A DNA stretch of 64,000 nucleotides from Methanobrevibacter sp. (GCF_017406825.1 NZ_JAFQXT010000040.1:1-64000), one strand, 5' to 3'; positions 37,312 to 46,999 are shown, counted from the first letter of the stretch. The notes: generated by a model not told the origin, from the letters alone. Translations and numbers: made by a program.

Positions 37312-37617
37312 CTACATTTTCAAGTAGCCTTTTCTTTCAAGCCAGTTTGACTCTGTTTTTGTGTATCTCCAGATTACATCCGCTTTTTCATCAGATTGGA
37401 AATCCCATGGTTTTACAAGGATTACGTCTCCTTCACGAATCCAAATACGTTTTTTCATTTTTCCAGGGATTCTGGTCATTCTAATATTGCCGTCAGCACA
37501 TCTGACTTTTAATTTTCCGTGTCCCATAATTTGTTCAACTACGCCAGGGATTTCCCCTTTTTTAGGGGTTCTTACCCTTCTGTACTCTTGTTGTTGGTTT
37601 TGATTAGGCTTAGACAA
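37312..37617 (-). CDS. eif1A: Translation initiation factor aIF1A, TTG start
   Basis: aIF1A binds the A site of the small subunit during start-codon selection. The 101-residue protein is an OB fold with RRVRTPKKGEIPGVVEQIMG and the RIPGKMKKRIWIREGDVILVKPW stretch, both typical. The N-terminus is glutamine-rich and basic. The start is TTG at 37617 with GGAGGAG about 8 bases upstream and no alternative ATG. It leads the Rio1-KH group. Confidence 0.93.
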   Translation of the reverse strand: MSKPNQNQQQEYRRVRTPKKGEIPGVVEQIMGHGKLKVRCADGNIRMTRIPGKMKKRIWIREGDVILVKPWDFQSDEKADVIWRYTKTESNWLERKGYLKM

Positions 37618-37727
37618 ATACTCTCCTCCAAAATAAAATATTATAATTCTTCCATTAGATTAAATTATTTATATTTATATCAATATATTATATATTAATT
37701 TATTGGATTTTATTATTTTGTGATAGT

Positions 37728-38951
37728 ATGGGAACTGAATTTTTAAAAATTAAGGAATGTGATGAAGCTATTGATATCATTCAAAATTTATTTGATGAAA
37801 ATCTAAAATCTGAAAGTGAAGAAATCCCAGTTGATGAGGCTTACGGCAGAATATTGTTTGAAGACGTCTACTCTCGAATGGATTTTCCTCCTTTTGATAA
37901 GGCGCTGAAAGACGGCTTTGCAATACTTTCAAGCGATAGTTTCGGTGCATCTGAAGAGTCTCCGAATACTCTGGAAGTCATTGACTTTTTGGAAGCCGGC
38001 GCAACCACAGACAAGAAAGTCGAGAAGGGCAGATGCATTGAAATCAGTACAGGCGCTGCAATGCCTGAAGGTGCTGATGCAGTGGTCATGGTCGAATATG
38101 CGGAAAAATTCGACGATAAAGTTAACCTGCTGACAACTGCAACCCCCACACAGGACGTTGCAAAAAAAGGCTCCGACATTGAGGAAGGTAACCTGATTCT
38201 TGAAAAAGGCGATTTCTTGAATCCCGGAAAGATTGGCGTTTTGCTCTCACAGGGTTTTGAAACCATTGAAGTTTACAAAAAACCTAGTGTAGGCATACTT
38301 TCGTCAGGAAATGAAATTACTCTTCAAGGTGAAGAGTTAAAATACGGAAAAATCTATGATGTCAATGGCGGAATGATTAAAAACGATGCCATTTCATGTG
38401 GTGCCGATGCAAAATTTTTAGGCGTTATGAGAGACGACTATGATGAGGTAAAGGAAAAGATAACAGACTCATTAAAAGAGGTGGATGTATTGTTCTGTTC
38501 TGGAGGAACATCTGCCGGTTTAGGCGATGTCTTGAAGCATGTTTTGGATGAATTGGGAGAGGTTCATATCCATGGAATATCTGTTCAACCGGGAAAACCA
38601 ACCATCGTCGGAGTTATTGACGGCAAGATTGTCATTGGTCTTCCGGGCAATCCCGTATCAGCATTAATGATATTCAATGCATTTGTGGCAGAACCATTAA
38701 CAAAATTGGCCGGAATAGAGAAAGACTTTGAAATGAAAGTCGTTAAAGGTAAAATCACAAAAAGAATCCACTCACAGGTTGGTAGAATGCAATATCAGTT
38801 GGTTAAAGTCGATGGTAGCAATATCCAACCGATATTTAAAGATTCAGGAGCAATATTTTCCCTATCCACTGCTGACGGATATGTGAAAATTCCAAAATTG
38901 GTCGAGCTTGTTGATGAGGGTGAAGAAGTAGAAGTTTATTTATTCAATTAA
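37728..38951 (+). CDS. moeA: Molybdopterin molybdenumtransferase
   Basis: MoeA inserts molybdate (or tungstate) into adenylylated molybdopterin, needed for formylmethanofuran and formate dehydrogenases. The 407-residue protein has the MoeA domain set: VDEAYGRIL near residue 30, DGFAI, GAAMPEGADAVVMVE near 110, the MogA-like domain with GILSSGNE and FCSGGTSAGLGD near 250, VQPGKP and GLPGNPVSA near 305, then the C-terminal beta domain. No partner gene is adjacent. Confidence 0.92.
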   Translation: MGTEFLKIKECDEAIDIIQNLFDENLKSESEEIPVDEAYGRILFEDVYSRMDFPPFDKALKDGFAILSSDSFGASEESPNTLEVIDFLEAGATTDKKVEKGRCIEISTGAAMPEGADAVVMVEYAEKFDDKVNLLTTATPTQDVAKKGSDIEEGNLILEKGDFLNPGKIGVLLSQGFETIEVYKKPSVGILSSGNEITLQGEELKYGKIYDVNGGMIKNDAISCGADAKFLGVMRDDYDEVKEKITDSLKEVDVLFCSGGTSAGLGDVLKHVLDELGEVHIHGISVQPGKPTIVGVIDGKIVIGLPGNPVSALMIFNAFVAEPLTKLAGIEKDFEMKVVKGKITKRIHSQVGRMQYQLVKVDGSNIQPIFKDSGAIFSLSTADGYVKIPKLVELVDEGEEVEVYLFN

Positions 38952-38978
38952 GATTATAATTTTAAGTAGGTGTAAAAA

Positions 38979-39440
38979 ATGGATTATGATGTAAAAGTAA
39001 TTCCAGAACAAAAATTAGCGGTAATCAATTGCAAAACTCCAATTGAAGATTTGGAAATATTTCTTAACATATTAATGGAATGGGTGGAAACTGAAGAGAT
39101 TATGACTGATGGAGATCCATTCATTGTTTATTTCTCACCAAGACATGAAGTAAATCAGGGTGATGTTGTTTATGATGTCAGCATTCCGCTCAAAGAGGAT
39201 GCTGATGAAACCGACAGAATTCGTGTTGTCGATATGATAGAAAACAAGGTTTTGGCAGGCACACACTTCGGCCCGACCGATACAATCATGGACACTTACG
39301 CCGAATTGGTTAAAATCTCTCAAGCTAACCATTATGATATCATCGGATCACCTAAAGAGGTTTTGATTAAAGGTTTCCATAATTGCGATAATCCCGATGA
39401 GTATATAACTGAAATTCAATTGCCTATCATTGAAATGTAG
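38979..39440 (+). CDS. GyrI-like ligand-binding domain protein
   Basis: The 153-residue protein looks like a stand-alone GyrI/AraC-effector-binding domain: an N-terminal DVKVIPEQKLAVINC strand, PFIVYFSP, the paired VYDVSIPLKED and the VLAGTHFGPTDTIMDTYAEL helix typical of the fold. Such domains bind small hydrophobic molecules or DNA gyrase. There is no DNA-binding domain here. It is 27 bases after moeA with GTAGGTG before the ATG, and 8 bases before a coiled-coil gene. Confidence 0.68.
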   Translation: MDYDVKVIPEQKLAVINCKTPIEDLEIFLNILMEWVETEEIMTDGDPFIVYFSPRHEVNQGDVVYDVSIPLKEDADETDRIRVVDMIENKVLAGTHFGPTDTIMDTYAELVKISQANHYDIIGSPKEVLIKGFHNCDNPDEYITEIQLPIIEM

Positions 39441-39448
39441 GTGGAATT

Positions 39449-39700
39449 ATGGCTAAAAAAGAGGAATATGATTTAGAAAAAGAAGTTGAAAGATTGTCCC
39501 GCCAATCAAAAATCAACATGAACCAGTCTGAATATTCTTTTAATAAACGTTTAAAAAGACTAGAAAAGGACATTGAAAAAATAATGGATGATAAAGTTAA
39601 ATTATTCGATGAAAATAAAAGATTGACTGAAGATTATTTGACAATTGAAAATGACACATCCACAATTGACAGATATAGAGAAAAATTGAAGAAAATCTAA
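39449..39700 (+). CDS. Small coiled-coil protein of unknown function
   Basis: The 83-residue protein is nearly all charged and helical, with heptad-like leucines and isoleucines (NKRLKRLEKDIEKIMDDKVKL) and no cysteines or hydrophobic membrane stretch. It follows the GyrI-like gene by 8 bases with AGGTGGAATT before the ATG, so it is co-expressed with it. I do not recognise a family. Confidence 0.6.
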   Translation: MAKKEEYDLEKEVERLSRQSKINMNQSEYSFNKRLKRLEKDIEKIMDDKVKLFDENKRLTEDYLTIENDTSTIDRYREKLKKI

Positions 39701-39714
39701 TTTTTCTCCTTTTT

Positions 39715-41022
39715 TTATTGTCCGACGACCCTTAAACTATGAACCAGTAATTTAGGAATGATGTATGAGCCATATTGTTTTATTTCAGATTTTAAACCTT
39801 CAACGTCTTTCATGATTTCAAAGATATTTCCGGAAATCATGGCCTTATTGATAGGGTCACTTATTTCACCATTTTCTATTTTAAAAGCGTTGCTTGCCTC
39901 CACTGAAAAATCACCTGAAATAGGATTTGCGGTATGGGCTCCCAACACGCTGGTTGTCAGAACGCCGCTGCCGATTTCTCCCAAATCCTTCATTTCGCTG
40001 AATTCAAATTCAAGATTTGTTGGTGAAATCATAGGTGTGGTCAAATAGGAACCTCTAAGCCCGTTTGATGTGCTTTTGACCCCTTCACAATTTGCGGTGT
40101 AAATGTCATAGATAAAGGAGTTCAAAATTCCGTCTTTGATTAGGTCGGTTTTTTTAGATGCTGTTCCCTCATCATCACATTTTGAGGTAAACATTCCTTT
40201 ATCAAGCAGAGGGTTGTCAATGATGGATAGTGAGGCATTTGCGATTTCCTCACCCAACTTATCTTTTAGGATGGATCTTCCCCTCATTACATTTTCACCG
40301 TTAAACGCACTCATGAATGTTGACAGCAATCCTGTTGCGGCATAATAATCAAGCACAACATCATAGTCTCCAGTTTCAACAGGTTTTGTGTTAAGTGAAC
40401 TTTTGGCCAGATCACAGACTTCATTTGCCAGTTTTTCACCGTCGATATCTAAAAACCTTGAACTTTCCGAATTGTATGCGGTAGCAATCTCCCCATCTTT
40501 CTGCAGGGTTACGGATAATCCTAAACCAAATCCAGTTCCCTCATTTTTGATTGAAACTCCATTCGAATTCACAATCAATGATTTGCCCGCGCTGGCGCTG
40601 AAACCGGAACCGGTAACCTCACATCCGGATTCAACAGCAACATCTATTGTGCCTTTCAATAATTCAACGGATTCATCAAGGCTCAAATCATTAAATTTAT
40701 TATCATAAACCTTTTTAACTTCGCTTACTTTTTCCACTTCGGCAAATGCGTAATTTTCATCAACTTTTGTCAGTTTTGTGTTTTCAATTGCTTTTAGGGC
40801 TGTTTGTGTTGCTTGTTCCATATTGGAGGTAAATGCAAAGCCTTGTCTGTTGTCTTTGATTACCCTTACTCCAACACCTAATTCAATTTCTTCTTTTGCA
40901 AAGTTCAATTCATCCTTAAGCGAATCTAATTGGATGATTTTTGATTCATCAATGTAGATTTCGTAAGCGTCGCATTTGCTTTGAATTGTTTTTTTCACAT
41001 CTTCTGCAATTTCATATATCAT
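39715..41022 (-). CDS. pmbA: TldE/PmbA-family protein
   Basis: The 435-residue protein matches the TldE (PmbA) half of the TldD/E protease. Typical stretches are GVGVRVIKDNRQGFAFTS near residue 50, SGFSASAGKSLIVNSNGV near 140 and NGLRGSYLTTPMISPTNL near 330. TldE lacks the HExxxH zinc motif of TldD, and none is seen here, so it would act with a TldD encoded elsewhere. The ATG at 41022 (MIYEIAED) is preferred to an upstream start that overlaps the preceding gene. Confidence 0.86.
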   Translation of the reverse strand: MIYEIAEDVKKTIQSKCDAYEIYIDESKIIQLDSLKDELNFAKEEIELGVGVRVIKDNRQGFAFTSNMEQATQTALKAIENTKLTKVDENYAFAEVEKVSEVKKVYDNKFNDLSLDESVELLKGTIDVAVESGCEVTGSGFSASAGKSLIVNSNGVSIKNEGTGFGLGLSVTLQKDGEIATAYNSESSRFLDIDGEKLANEVCDLAKSSLNTKPVETGDYDVVLDYYAATGLLSTFMSAFNGENVMRGRSILKDKLGEEIANASLSIIDNPLLDKGMFTSKCDDEGTASKKTDLIKDGILNSFIYDIYTANCEGVKSTSNGLRGSYLTTPMISPTNLEFEFSEMKDLGEIGSGVLTTSVLGAHTANPISGDFSVEASNAFKIENGEISDPINKAMISGNIFEIMKDVEGLKSEIKQYGSYIIPKLLVHSLRVVGQ

Positions 41023-41029
41023 ATTATCA

Positions 41030-41734
41030 CTAAAGGGCAAATTTTTCAATAGCTTCGGCCACACCGTCCCCAAAGAAGTTTTCACAGACGTAGGTACTCA
41101 TTTCCTTTAATTTGTCGTCGGCATTTCCAACAGCTATTTTATATCCAACCTCTTTTAGGAAATCCTCATCGTTCTGGCTGTCTCCGATTGCCATTACATT
41201 TTCCATGTTTATTCCGTTTCTTTCACATAGATATTTGAGTGAAGTTCCTTTATTAACTCTTTTATCTGTAATGTGAAGTGCAAAACCGCTGTCGTAGATT
41301 TCAAGCTGGTCCAAATATTTGAAATCTTCCAGTGCGTCTTCCAATTCTTTTTTGTCAATTGTTTTGTAGAATACTGTTTCGGTTAATCTGTACATGTTGT
41401 CATGGGAAGCGTGTTTGTCGAATTTGTCAGCCAGTTTTTCTTTTAAGTGGTCTTCAGCAGATGTTACAAAGTCTCTTTCGACCATGGTTTCAACGGCATT
41501 GTTGTTTTCACCTTCTTTAAATACGATTCCTCCATTTTCTGCAACCAGTCCTCCGCTACATCCTATCAGCACTTCTGCGGCATATGCATAGTTAACCACA
41601 TTTCCGGTCACAATTATTGTGGGGATTCCTGCCGCTTCAGCTTTTCTTAAGGCTTCGATGGCGGATATGCAGATTTGTCTTTTTTCGTCGGTTATTGTCC
41701 CGTCTATGTCTACTGCTATTGCTTCAATTGTCAT
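41030..41734 (-). CDS. HAD-family phosphatase (archaeal phosphoglycolate phosphatase type)
   Basis: The 234-residue protein starts AIAVDIDGTITD, the HAD nucleophile motif, with ISAIEALRKAEAAGIPTIIVTGN (motif II), a C2B cap, and VMAIGDSQNDEDFL (motif IV). These match the Thermoplasma-type phosphoglycolate phosphatase of archaea. AGAGGAT precedes the ATG. It lies between hypD (1-base gap) and pmbA (7-base gap), so the three genes form an operon. Confidence 0.87.
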   Translation of the reverse strand: MTIEAIAVDIDGTITDEKRQICISAIEALRKAEAAGIPTIIVTGNVVNYAYAAEVLIGCSGGLVAENGGIVFKEGENNNAVETMVERDFVTSAEDHLKEKLADKFDKHASHDNMYRLTETVFYKTIDKKELEDALEDFKYLDQLEIYDSGFALHITDKRVNKGTSLKYLCERNGINMENVMAIGDSQNDEDFLKEVGYKIAVGNADDKLKEMSTYVCENFFGDGVAEAIEKFAL

Positions 41735-41735
41735 T

Positions 41736-42788
41736 TTATCCTCTTGAATATCTGTGCGCAATGTTGCATGTTCCTTCCTTACTTACCATGCATGCTCCGA
41801 TTGGGTGTAACGGGTTGCATGCTTTTCTGAACAGCTTGCAGTCTTCAGGTCTTGCAAGGCCTCTTAGAATAGGTCCGCAGATACATCCTTTTGGAGCTTC
41901 ATTAACATCCTTAACTTCAATATCATATTTTTCACGGGCATTGAAGTCGCTGAATTCCTTTTTAACTTCCAAAATGGAATTAGGTATTTTTGGAAATCCT
42001 CTCCATTCCCTTGATGTCACATCAAAGACCTGTTCAATCATGTCTGTTGCGATTACATTTCCTTCTTCTTTCACTGCTCTTTTGTATTCGTTTTCAATTT
42101 TCGGTGTTTCGTTTTTCATTTGTCTTAAAATCATATAAACTGACATCAATATGTCCAATGGATTGAATCCTGCCACAGCTTGCGGAATTCCGTAATCGGT
42201 TGAGAAATATTCGAATGGTTTGGTACCAATAATGGTGCAGACATGTCCTGGCTGAATCAGTGCGTTCAATGTTGTCTCTCCAGAGTTGATTAAAAAATCA
42301 ATTGCAGGTGGAATTAAACGATGACATGAGAGCACTGAAAAGTTTTCAGGAGGTGTTGCAAGCAGTTCCGCTGCAGTTGTAGGAGCGGTAGTTTCAAAAC
42401 CTGCTGAAATAAAAGCAACATCATTATCCACTTTTTCAGCTATCTCAATAGCCCTGTTGATTCCATAAACTACTCTGACGTCTCCACCTTCAGCTTTTGC
42501 ATCTGCAAGGGACCTTTCTGAGCCCGGAACTCTTAGCATATCTCCAAAGGTGGTTATTGTAACTCCCTTGTCAATGAGTTCCAATGCTTCGTCAATTTCA
42601 CGTGATGGAACGACACAAACAGGACAGCCTGGTCCTGCAATGATTTCTACTTCCTCAGGAAGCAGGCTTCTAATCCCATTTTCCATAATTGTGTGTTCGT
42701 GGGATCCACAAACGTGCATTATTTTAACGGGTGTTGATAATTCGTTAATTTTATCTATTAATTTTTTTGACATTTCTTTCATACTCAT
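41736..42788 (-). CDS. hypD: Hydrogenase maturation protein HypD
   Basis: HypD is the iron-sulfur scaffold on which the Fe(CN)2CO group of [NiFe]-hydrogenases is built with HypC and HypE. The 350-residue protein has IMHVCGSHEHTIMENGIR near residue 24, GPGCPVCV near 54 with the CxxC, GFETTAPTTAA near 130, GFNPLDILMSV near 212, and the C-terminal iron-sulfur cluster region with CICGPILRG, CKLF, CNPLHPIGACM. GGTGTTAC precedes the ATG. It heads a three-gene unit. Confidence 0.95.
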   Translation of the reverse strand: MSMKEMSKKLIDKINELSTPVKIMHVCGSHEHTIMENGIRSLLPEEVEIIAGPGCPVCVVPSREIDEALELIDKGVTITTFGDMLRVPGSERSLADAKAEGGDVRVVYGINRAIEIAEKVDNDVAFISAGFETTAPTTAAELLATPPENFSVLSCHRLIPPAIDFLINSGETTLNALIQPGHVCTIIGTKPFEYFSTDYGIPQAVAGFNPLDILMSVYMILRQMKNETPKIENEYKRAVKEEGNVIATDMIEQVFDVTSREWRGFPKIPNSILEVKKEFSDFNAREKYDIEVKDVNEAPKGCICGPILRGLARPEDCKLFRKACNPLHPIGACMVSKEGTCNIAHRYSRG

Positions 42789-42861
42789 TGTAACACCGAA
42801 GATTTAATATTATATCATTACTATATTTAATATTGTATTAATTAAATTTTATGGGATAGTT

Positions 42862-44529
42862 ATGTATAACAATAATAAAATTTTGGTAGTTATTCCTGCA
42901 AGGGGAGGTTCAAAGGGAATTCCCCGTAAAAACATCCGTTTATTGGATAACAAGCCTTTAATTTCATATTCCATTGGCATTGCAAAGTCATCAGAATATG
43001 TTGATGATATTGTGGTAACTACTGATGATTCTGAAATTGCATTGCTATCGGAAAAGTTTGGAGCAAGTGTAATAAGGCGTTCTGAAGAACTATCTGGGGA
43101 TGAAGTTCCACTCGATCCGGTTATATATGATGCATTAGTGAAAAAAGAAAAATTGGCCTTAGACGAGTATGATATTGTAATTACGCTACAGCCAACTTCA
43201 CCATTATTAAAACCGTCAACTTTAGACAAGGCTATTGAGAAATTTGAAGATTTTGGCGTTGATAGCGTTCTTTCAGTTGTGGATGATAGGCATTTGAGCT
43301 GGGGATATGATGAGAATAATGACAGTTATTTCCCAAATTACATAGAAAGGAAAAACAGACAATTCTTGCCTAAGGATTTCAGGGAAACCGGAGCTATACT
43401 TGCCAGCCGCAGACAGTTTGTAAATGAGATGTCCCGTCTTGGAACCAATATCGATTTGATTGAAGTGTCCCGTGAGGAAAGTGTGGACATCGACAATTAT
43501 GAGGATTGGTGGATTGCTGAAAATTATCTGCAAAAGAAAAAAATAGCCATTGTTGTCAATGCTTATGATGAGATTGGAACCAGCTATATTTATCGATGTT
43601 TATCAATTGCTTCAAGATTGATTTTCCATGATGTCTTATTTTTGCTTGATGAGGCTCATCAGCTTGGAATCGACATCATAGAAAATTATAACTATCCGTT
43701 ACAGCTTTATGATGGAAAGGATGATTTAGTAAATAAATTAAGAGAATATTCCCCTCAAATTGTTATCAATGACATTCTGGATACTTCAGAGGAATATATT
43801 TCCATTTTAAAAGAGGAAGGATATTTCGTTGTCAATTTTGAGGATTTGGGTGCTGGTACTAAAGTGGCGGATGTTGTTTTTGATGCATTATATGAGCATG
43901 AAATTGGTCAGCAAAGCAATATTTTCACAGGGTACAAGTACTATGTTTTAAGAGATGAGTTCTACTTCCAGCCTCACAAGATTATCACACAAAAAGTAAA
44001 CAATGTTCTAATTGCCTTCAGCGGCAATGACCAGAATAACCTAACTGAAAAGGTTCTTGAATCTATTCTATCAACTAATTTTGATGGAAGAATTAATGTT
44101 GTTGTGGGAGTAGGTTATGATGATGTTGAAGGGCTGGTTGAGAAGTATGAATATAATCCGGCTATTCAGATTTATAAGAATGTTCCAAATATCAGTGAAT
44201 TCATGTTTAAAGCTGATGTTGTATTTACTTCAGCGGGAAAGACAATGTATGAGATTTGCTCACTAGGAGTTCCGACAATTTGCTTATGTAAGGATGAACG
44301 TGAAATCACCCATGTCTTTGCAAATGAGAGCAATGGTTTTATTAATATGGGATTGGGTGAAGCTATTGAAAGGCAGGACATAATTGAAACATTCATTAAA
44401 GTAGTTAATGATTATGAATTAAGAGTTGAAATGAATAAGAAAATGTTGGCCATAGATTTAAAAAACGGCTTTGAGAACGTTTGGTCTGTTATTAGCGAGG
44501 AATACAGGAAATTTTTATTAAAGAGGTAG
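42862..44529 (+). CDS. CMP-nonulosonate synthetase fused to PseG-like GT-B domain
   Basis: Residues 1-230 form an acylneuraminate cytidylyltransferase: VIPARGGSKGIPRKNIRLLD near residue 9 (CTP loop), LQPTSPLL near 109 and RETGAIL near 173. Residues from about 233 on form a PseG-like GT-B domain, with FSGNDQNNLTEKVLE and VFTSAGKTMYEICSLGVPTICLC. The GxGHxxRCL motif that carries the catalytic His in PseG reads GTSYIYRCL, so the hydrolase may be inactive. Expected reaction of the first half: CTP plus a sialic-acid-type sugar to CMP-sugar. NeuB follows 3 bases downstream. Confidence 0.85.
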   Translation: MYNNNKILVVIPARGGSKGIPRKNIRLLDNKPLISYSIGIAKSSEYVDDIVVTTDDSEIALLSEKFGASVIRRSEELSGDEVPLDPVIYDALVKKEKLALDEYDIVITLQPTSPLLKPSTLDKAIEKFEDFGVDSVLSVVDDRHLSWGYDENNDSYFPNYIERKNRQFLPKDFRETGAILASRRQFVNEMSRLGTNIDLIEVSREESVDIDNYEDWWIAENYLQKKKIAIVVNAYDEIGTSYIYRCLSIASRLIFHDVLFLLDEAHQLGIDIIENYNYPLQLYDGKDDLVNKLREYSPQIVINDILDTSEEYISILKEEGYFVVNFEDLGAGTKVADVVFDALYEHEIGQQSNIFTGYKYYVLRDEFYFQPHKIITQKVNNVLIAFSGNDQNNLTEKVLESILSTNFDGRINVVVGVGYDDVEGLVEKYEYNPAIQIYKNVPNISEFMFKADVVFTSAGKTMYEICSLGVPTICLCKDEREITHVFANESNGFINMGLGEAIERQDIIETFIKVVNDYELRVEMNKKMLAIDLKNGFENVWSVISEEYRKFLLKR

Positions 44530-44532
44530 TGA

Positions 44533-45570
44533 ATGAATATATTTAATAGATATCCTTATTTGATTGCCGATATTGATGTTAACTTTTATGACATTGCCGG
44601 AAAGGAAGGCATGTCAGATATGGCTGCTGCAAAATTCATGATTGATGAAGCAAAGGAATGCGGCATAGATGCGGTTAAATTTCAGTCATTCAAAACAGAA
44701 ACATTAATATCAAAAAATTACCCAAACGATTTGAAATTATCTGAAACACCCGCTTCATATAAAAAATTTGATAAGTTCGGTGTTGGAGAGTATAGGGAGC
44801 TTGCCGAGTATTGTCAACAGATAGGAATCAAATTTTTATCAACTCCCTTTGATTTTGAGTCTGCAGATTACTTGGATGAGTTTATGGATATTTATAAAAT
44901 ATCATCTTCAGATTTAACAAATATTCCTTTCATTAAACATATAGCAAGTAAAAATAAGCCTATTATACTTTCAACAGGAGCCGCCACATTGAACGAAATC
45001 AAGCAGGCTGTAAATGCTATTGAAGAAGTTTCTACTGTGGATATTGCGATTATGCATTCTGTATCATCCTACCCTACTGAATATGAGGATGCAAATCTGT
45101 TAATGATTAAGGATTTAGTTAAAAATTTTCCAGGTTATGAAATAGGCTATTCTGACAACACTAAGCCAGATAAGGACATGGTGGTCTTAACAACTGCTTA
45201 TAATTATGGTGCACGCATTCTAGAAAAACCTTTTACTACTGATAAGAATTTGTCAGGCAATGCCCATTGCTATTCAATGGATCCTGATGATGTCATCAAA
45301 TTAAAATGGAATTTATTGTTTTTATCTAAAATTAATGGTATGAGAAATAAGCAGCCGGTTATCTGTGAATCTTCATCAAGACGTTATGCAAGAAGGTCAA
45401 TTGTTGCAATCAGAGACATTAAAAAGGGAGAAGCTATATCTGCCGATGATTTGACTTTCAAACGTCCTGGAACTGGAATTTCTCCATCAAGAATAGGTGA
45501 AATTATTGGAAAAACAGTTAAAGATGATATTCTGGAAGATACTCTGCTTGATTTTGATATGGTTGAATGA
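44533..45570 (+). CDS. neuB: Nonulosonic acid synthase (NeuB-type)
   Basis: The 345-residue enzyme condenses PEP with a six-carbon amino sugar to form a sialic-acid-type sugar. The TIM barrel has DAVKFQSFKTETL near residue 50, STPFDFESADYL near 100 and KISSSDLTNIPF near 135; the C-terminal 60 residues are an SAF (antifreeze-like) domain with RSIVAIRDIKKGEAISADDL. It follows the fused synthetase by 3 bases. Whether the product is Neu5Ac, legionaminic or pseudaminic acid cannot be told from this sequence. Confidence 0.9.
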   Translation: MNIFNRYPYLIADIDVNFYDIAGKEGMSDMAAAKFMIDEAKECGIDAVKFQSFKTETLISKNYPNDLKLSETPASYKKFDKFGVGEYRELAEYCQQIGIKFLSTPFDFESADYLDEFMDIYKISSSDLTNIPFIKHIASKNKPIILSTGAATLNEIKQAVNAIEEVSTVDIAIMHSVSSYPTEYEDANLLMIKDLVKNFPGYEIGYSDNTKPDKDMVVLTTAYNYGARILEKPFTTDKNLSGNAHCYSMDPDDVIKLKWNLLFLSKINGMRNKQPVICESSSRRYARRSIVAIRDIKKGEAISADDLTFKRPGTGISPSRIGEIIGKTVKDDILEDTLLDFDMVE

Positions 45571-45583
45571 TTTTGGTGTTTAA

Positions 45584-46999
45584 ATGACAGTAAGCGTTAA
45601 AGAAATTTGTGAAGTACTTTTTGATTTGGAAGAAAAGTATGATCTAAACTATCAGGAAATTCAGGGCTGTTTCGCATGGCAGATGATGAGATTCTCTGTT
45701 TATCTTGAGCTTACAAAGAAATTAGGCATTTTTGGTGCAGTTCAACAAAGACAACTATCTCTTTTTGATAAAGTCAAATCATTCATCCCCTTTTTAAAAA
45801 ATAGTTTGCTTTTCAATCCCCTCAGCGGAAATTATACAAAGGATATTCTGATTTTTGACCATCCTAGAAAAGTGATTTTCGAAGATGAATTTGTTGATAT
45901 CTACAGTTATTTTATAGTTGACTTTATTAAGGGCAATTATTCATTTGAAGTGTTGGAATCAACATATTTCAATGAACATTTTACCAAAAGGCAGGATTAT
46001 ATTAAATACCTAGATAGGATTGAATTGGGTTCATATATTTATAAGAAACGCAATAAGCTCGAATTCACTCCTTCAGAAAAAAAATTAATAAATGACATCA
46101 AGATGGAGCTTAAGAATGCATTTGATGTGGATGTCGATATTGAGAGCATATTGACAAGGAAAATTCTAAATTTCCAATATGATTATGAGATGTATACTGA
46201 ATTGTTTAAAAAAAGAAATCCTAAAATGGTTTTTGTAGTGGTGGCTTATCTAAATCAGGCTATTGTTGCGGCTGCAAAAGACTTGGGGATTGATGCAATT
46301 GAATTGCAACATGGAACAATTTCAGATTATCATTTAGGTTATTCATATCCTCCAAAAACAAGAAAAAGAGGAGAAATTGTATATTTCCCAAATAAGATAT
46401 TTTCTTTTGGAGATTATTGGATAAATGATGAAACATCCCCAATATCCAAGCAAAATGTCATTCCTATCGGATTTCCATATTTTGAAGTCCAATCTAAGGA
46501 TTTTATCAATATTAAACCTCATGATAATCAAATATTATTCATATCCCAGGGAGCTATAGGCAAATATCTGTCAAAATTGGCATATGAATTCGCATGTGAA
46601 ATGAAGGATTTCAAAATTGTCTATAAATTACATTCTGGGGAATACGAAACCTGGAGGGAAAATTATCCATATCTTTTGAATGATTTGGAAAATTTTGAAG
46701 TGATTGACAATAGTGAAATTCCATTATATCAGTTATTTGCAGAATCCAGTTATCAAGTTGGGGCATTTTCAACGGCCATCTACGAAGGCTTGATGTTTAA
46801 TTGCAAAACATTCATTGTTGATGTTCCGGGTATAGAGCATATCTCAGATTTAATTGACAATGGTTATGTATGCAAAATCACTGATAGCGCCGATTTGATT
46901 GGTATGTTGGACACATTCTCTCCAAAGGATTATGATAAAGATTTCTTTTTCAAAAATTTTGACACCTCTCTATTTAATGAGGTGATTGACAATGAATGA
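45584..46999 (+). CDS. Probable GT-B glycosyltransferase in the nonulosonate cassette
   Basis: The 471-residue soluble protein has no firmly recognised family. Features suggest GT-B or capsule-type transferase: AIELQHGTISDYHLGYSYP near residue 245, a KLHSGEYETW stretch near 352 and YQVGAFSTAIYEGLMF near 395, resembling the nucleotide-sugar end of GT-B enzymes. It sits between neuB and the flippase, overlapping the latter by 8 bases. The best guess is the transferase that uses the CMP-nonulosonate made by the two genes upstream; this is inference. Confidence 0.6.
   Translation: MTVSVKEICEVLFDLEEKYDLNYQEIQGCFAWQMMRFSVYLELTKKLGIFGAVQQRQLSLFDKVKSFIPFLKNSLLFNPLSGNYTKDILIFDHPRKVIFEDEFVDIYSYFIVDFIKGNYSFEVLESTYFNEHFTKRQDYIKYLDRIELGSYIYKKRNKLEFTPSEKKLINDIKMELKNAFDVDVDIESILTRKILNFQYDYEMYTELFKKRNPKMVFVVVAYLNQAIVAAAKDLGIDAIELQHGTISDYHLGYSYPPKTRKRGEIVYFPNKIFSFGDYWINDETSPISKQNVIPIGFPYFEVQSKDFINIKPHDNQILFISQGAIGKYLSKLAYEFACEMKDFKIVYKLHSGEYETWRENYPYLLNDLENFEVIDNSEIPLYQLFAESSYQVGAFSTAIYEGLMFNCKTFIVDVPGIEHISDLIDNGYVCKITDSADLIGMLDTFSPKDYDKDFFFKNFDTSLFNEVIDNE

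Noticed and set aside
42862-44529. Treating the fused protein as two separate genes
   Set aside because: One uninterrupted frame covers both halves, with no internal ribosome site or start at the junction near residue 232.
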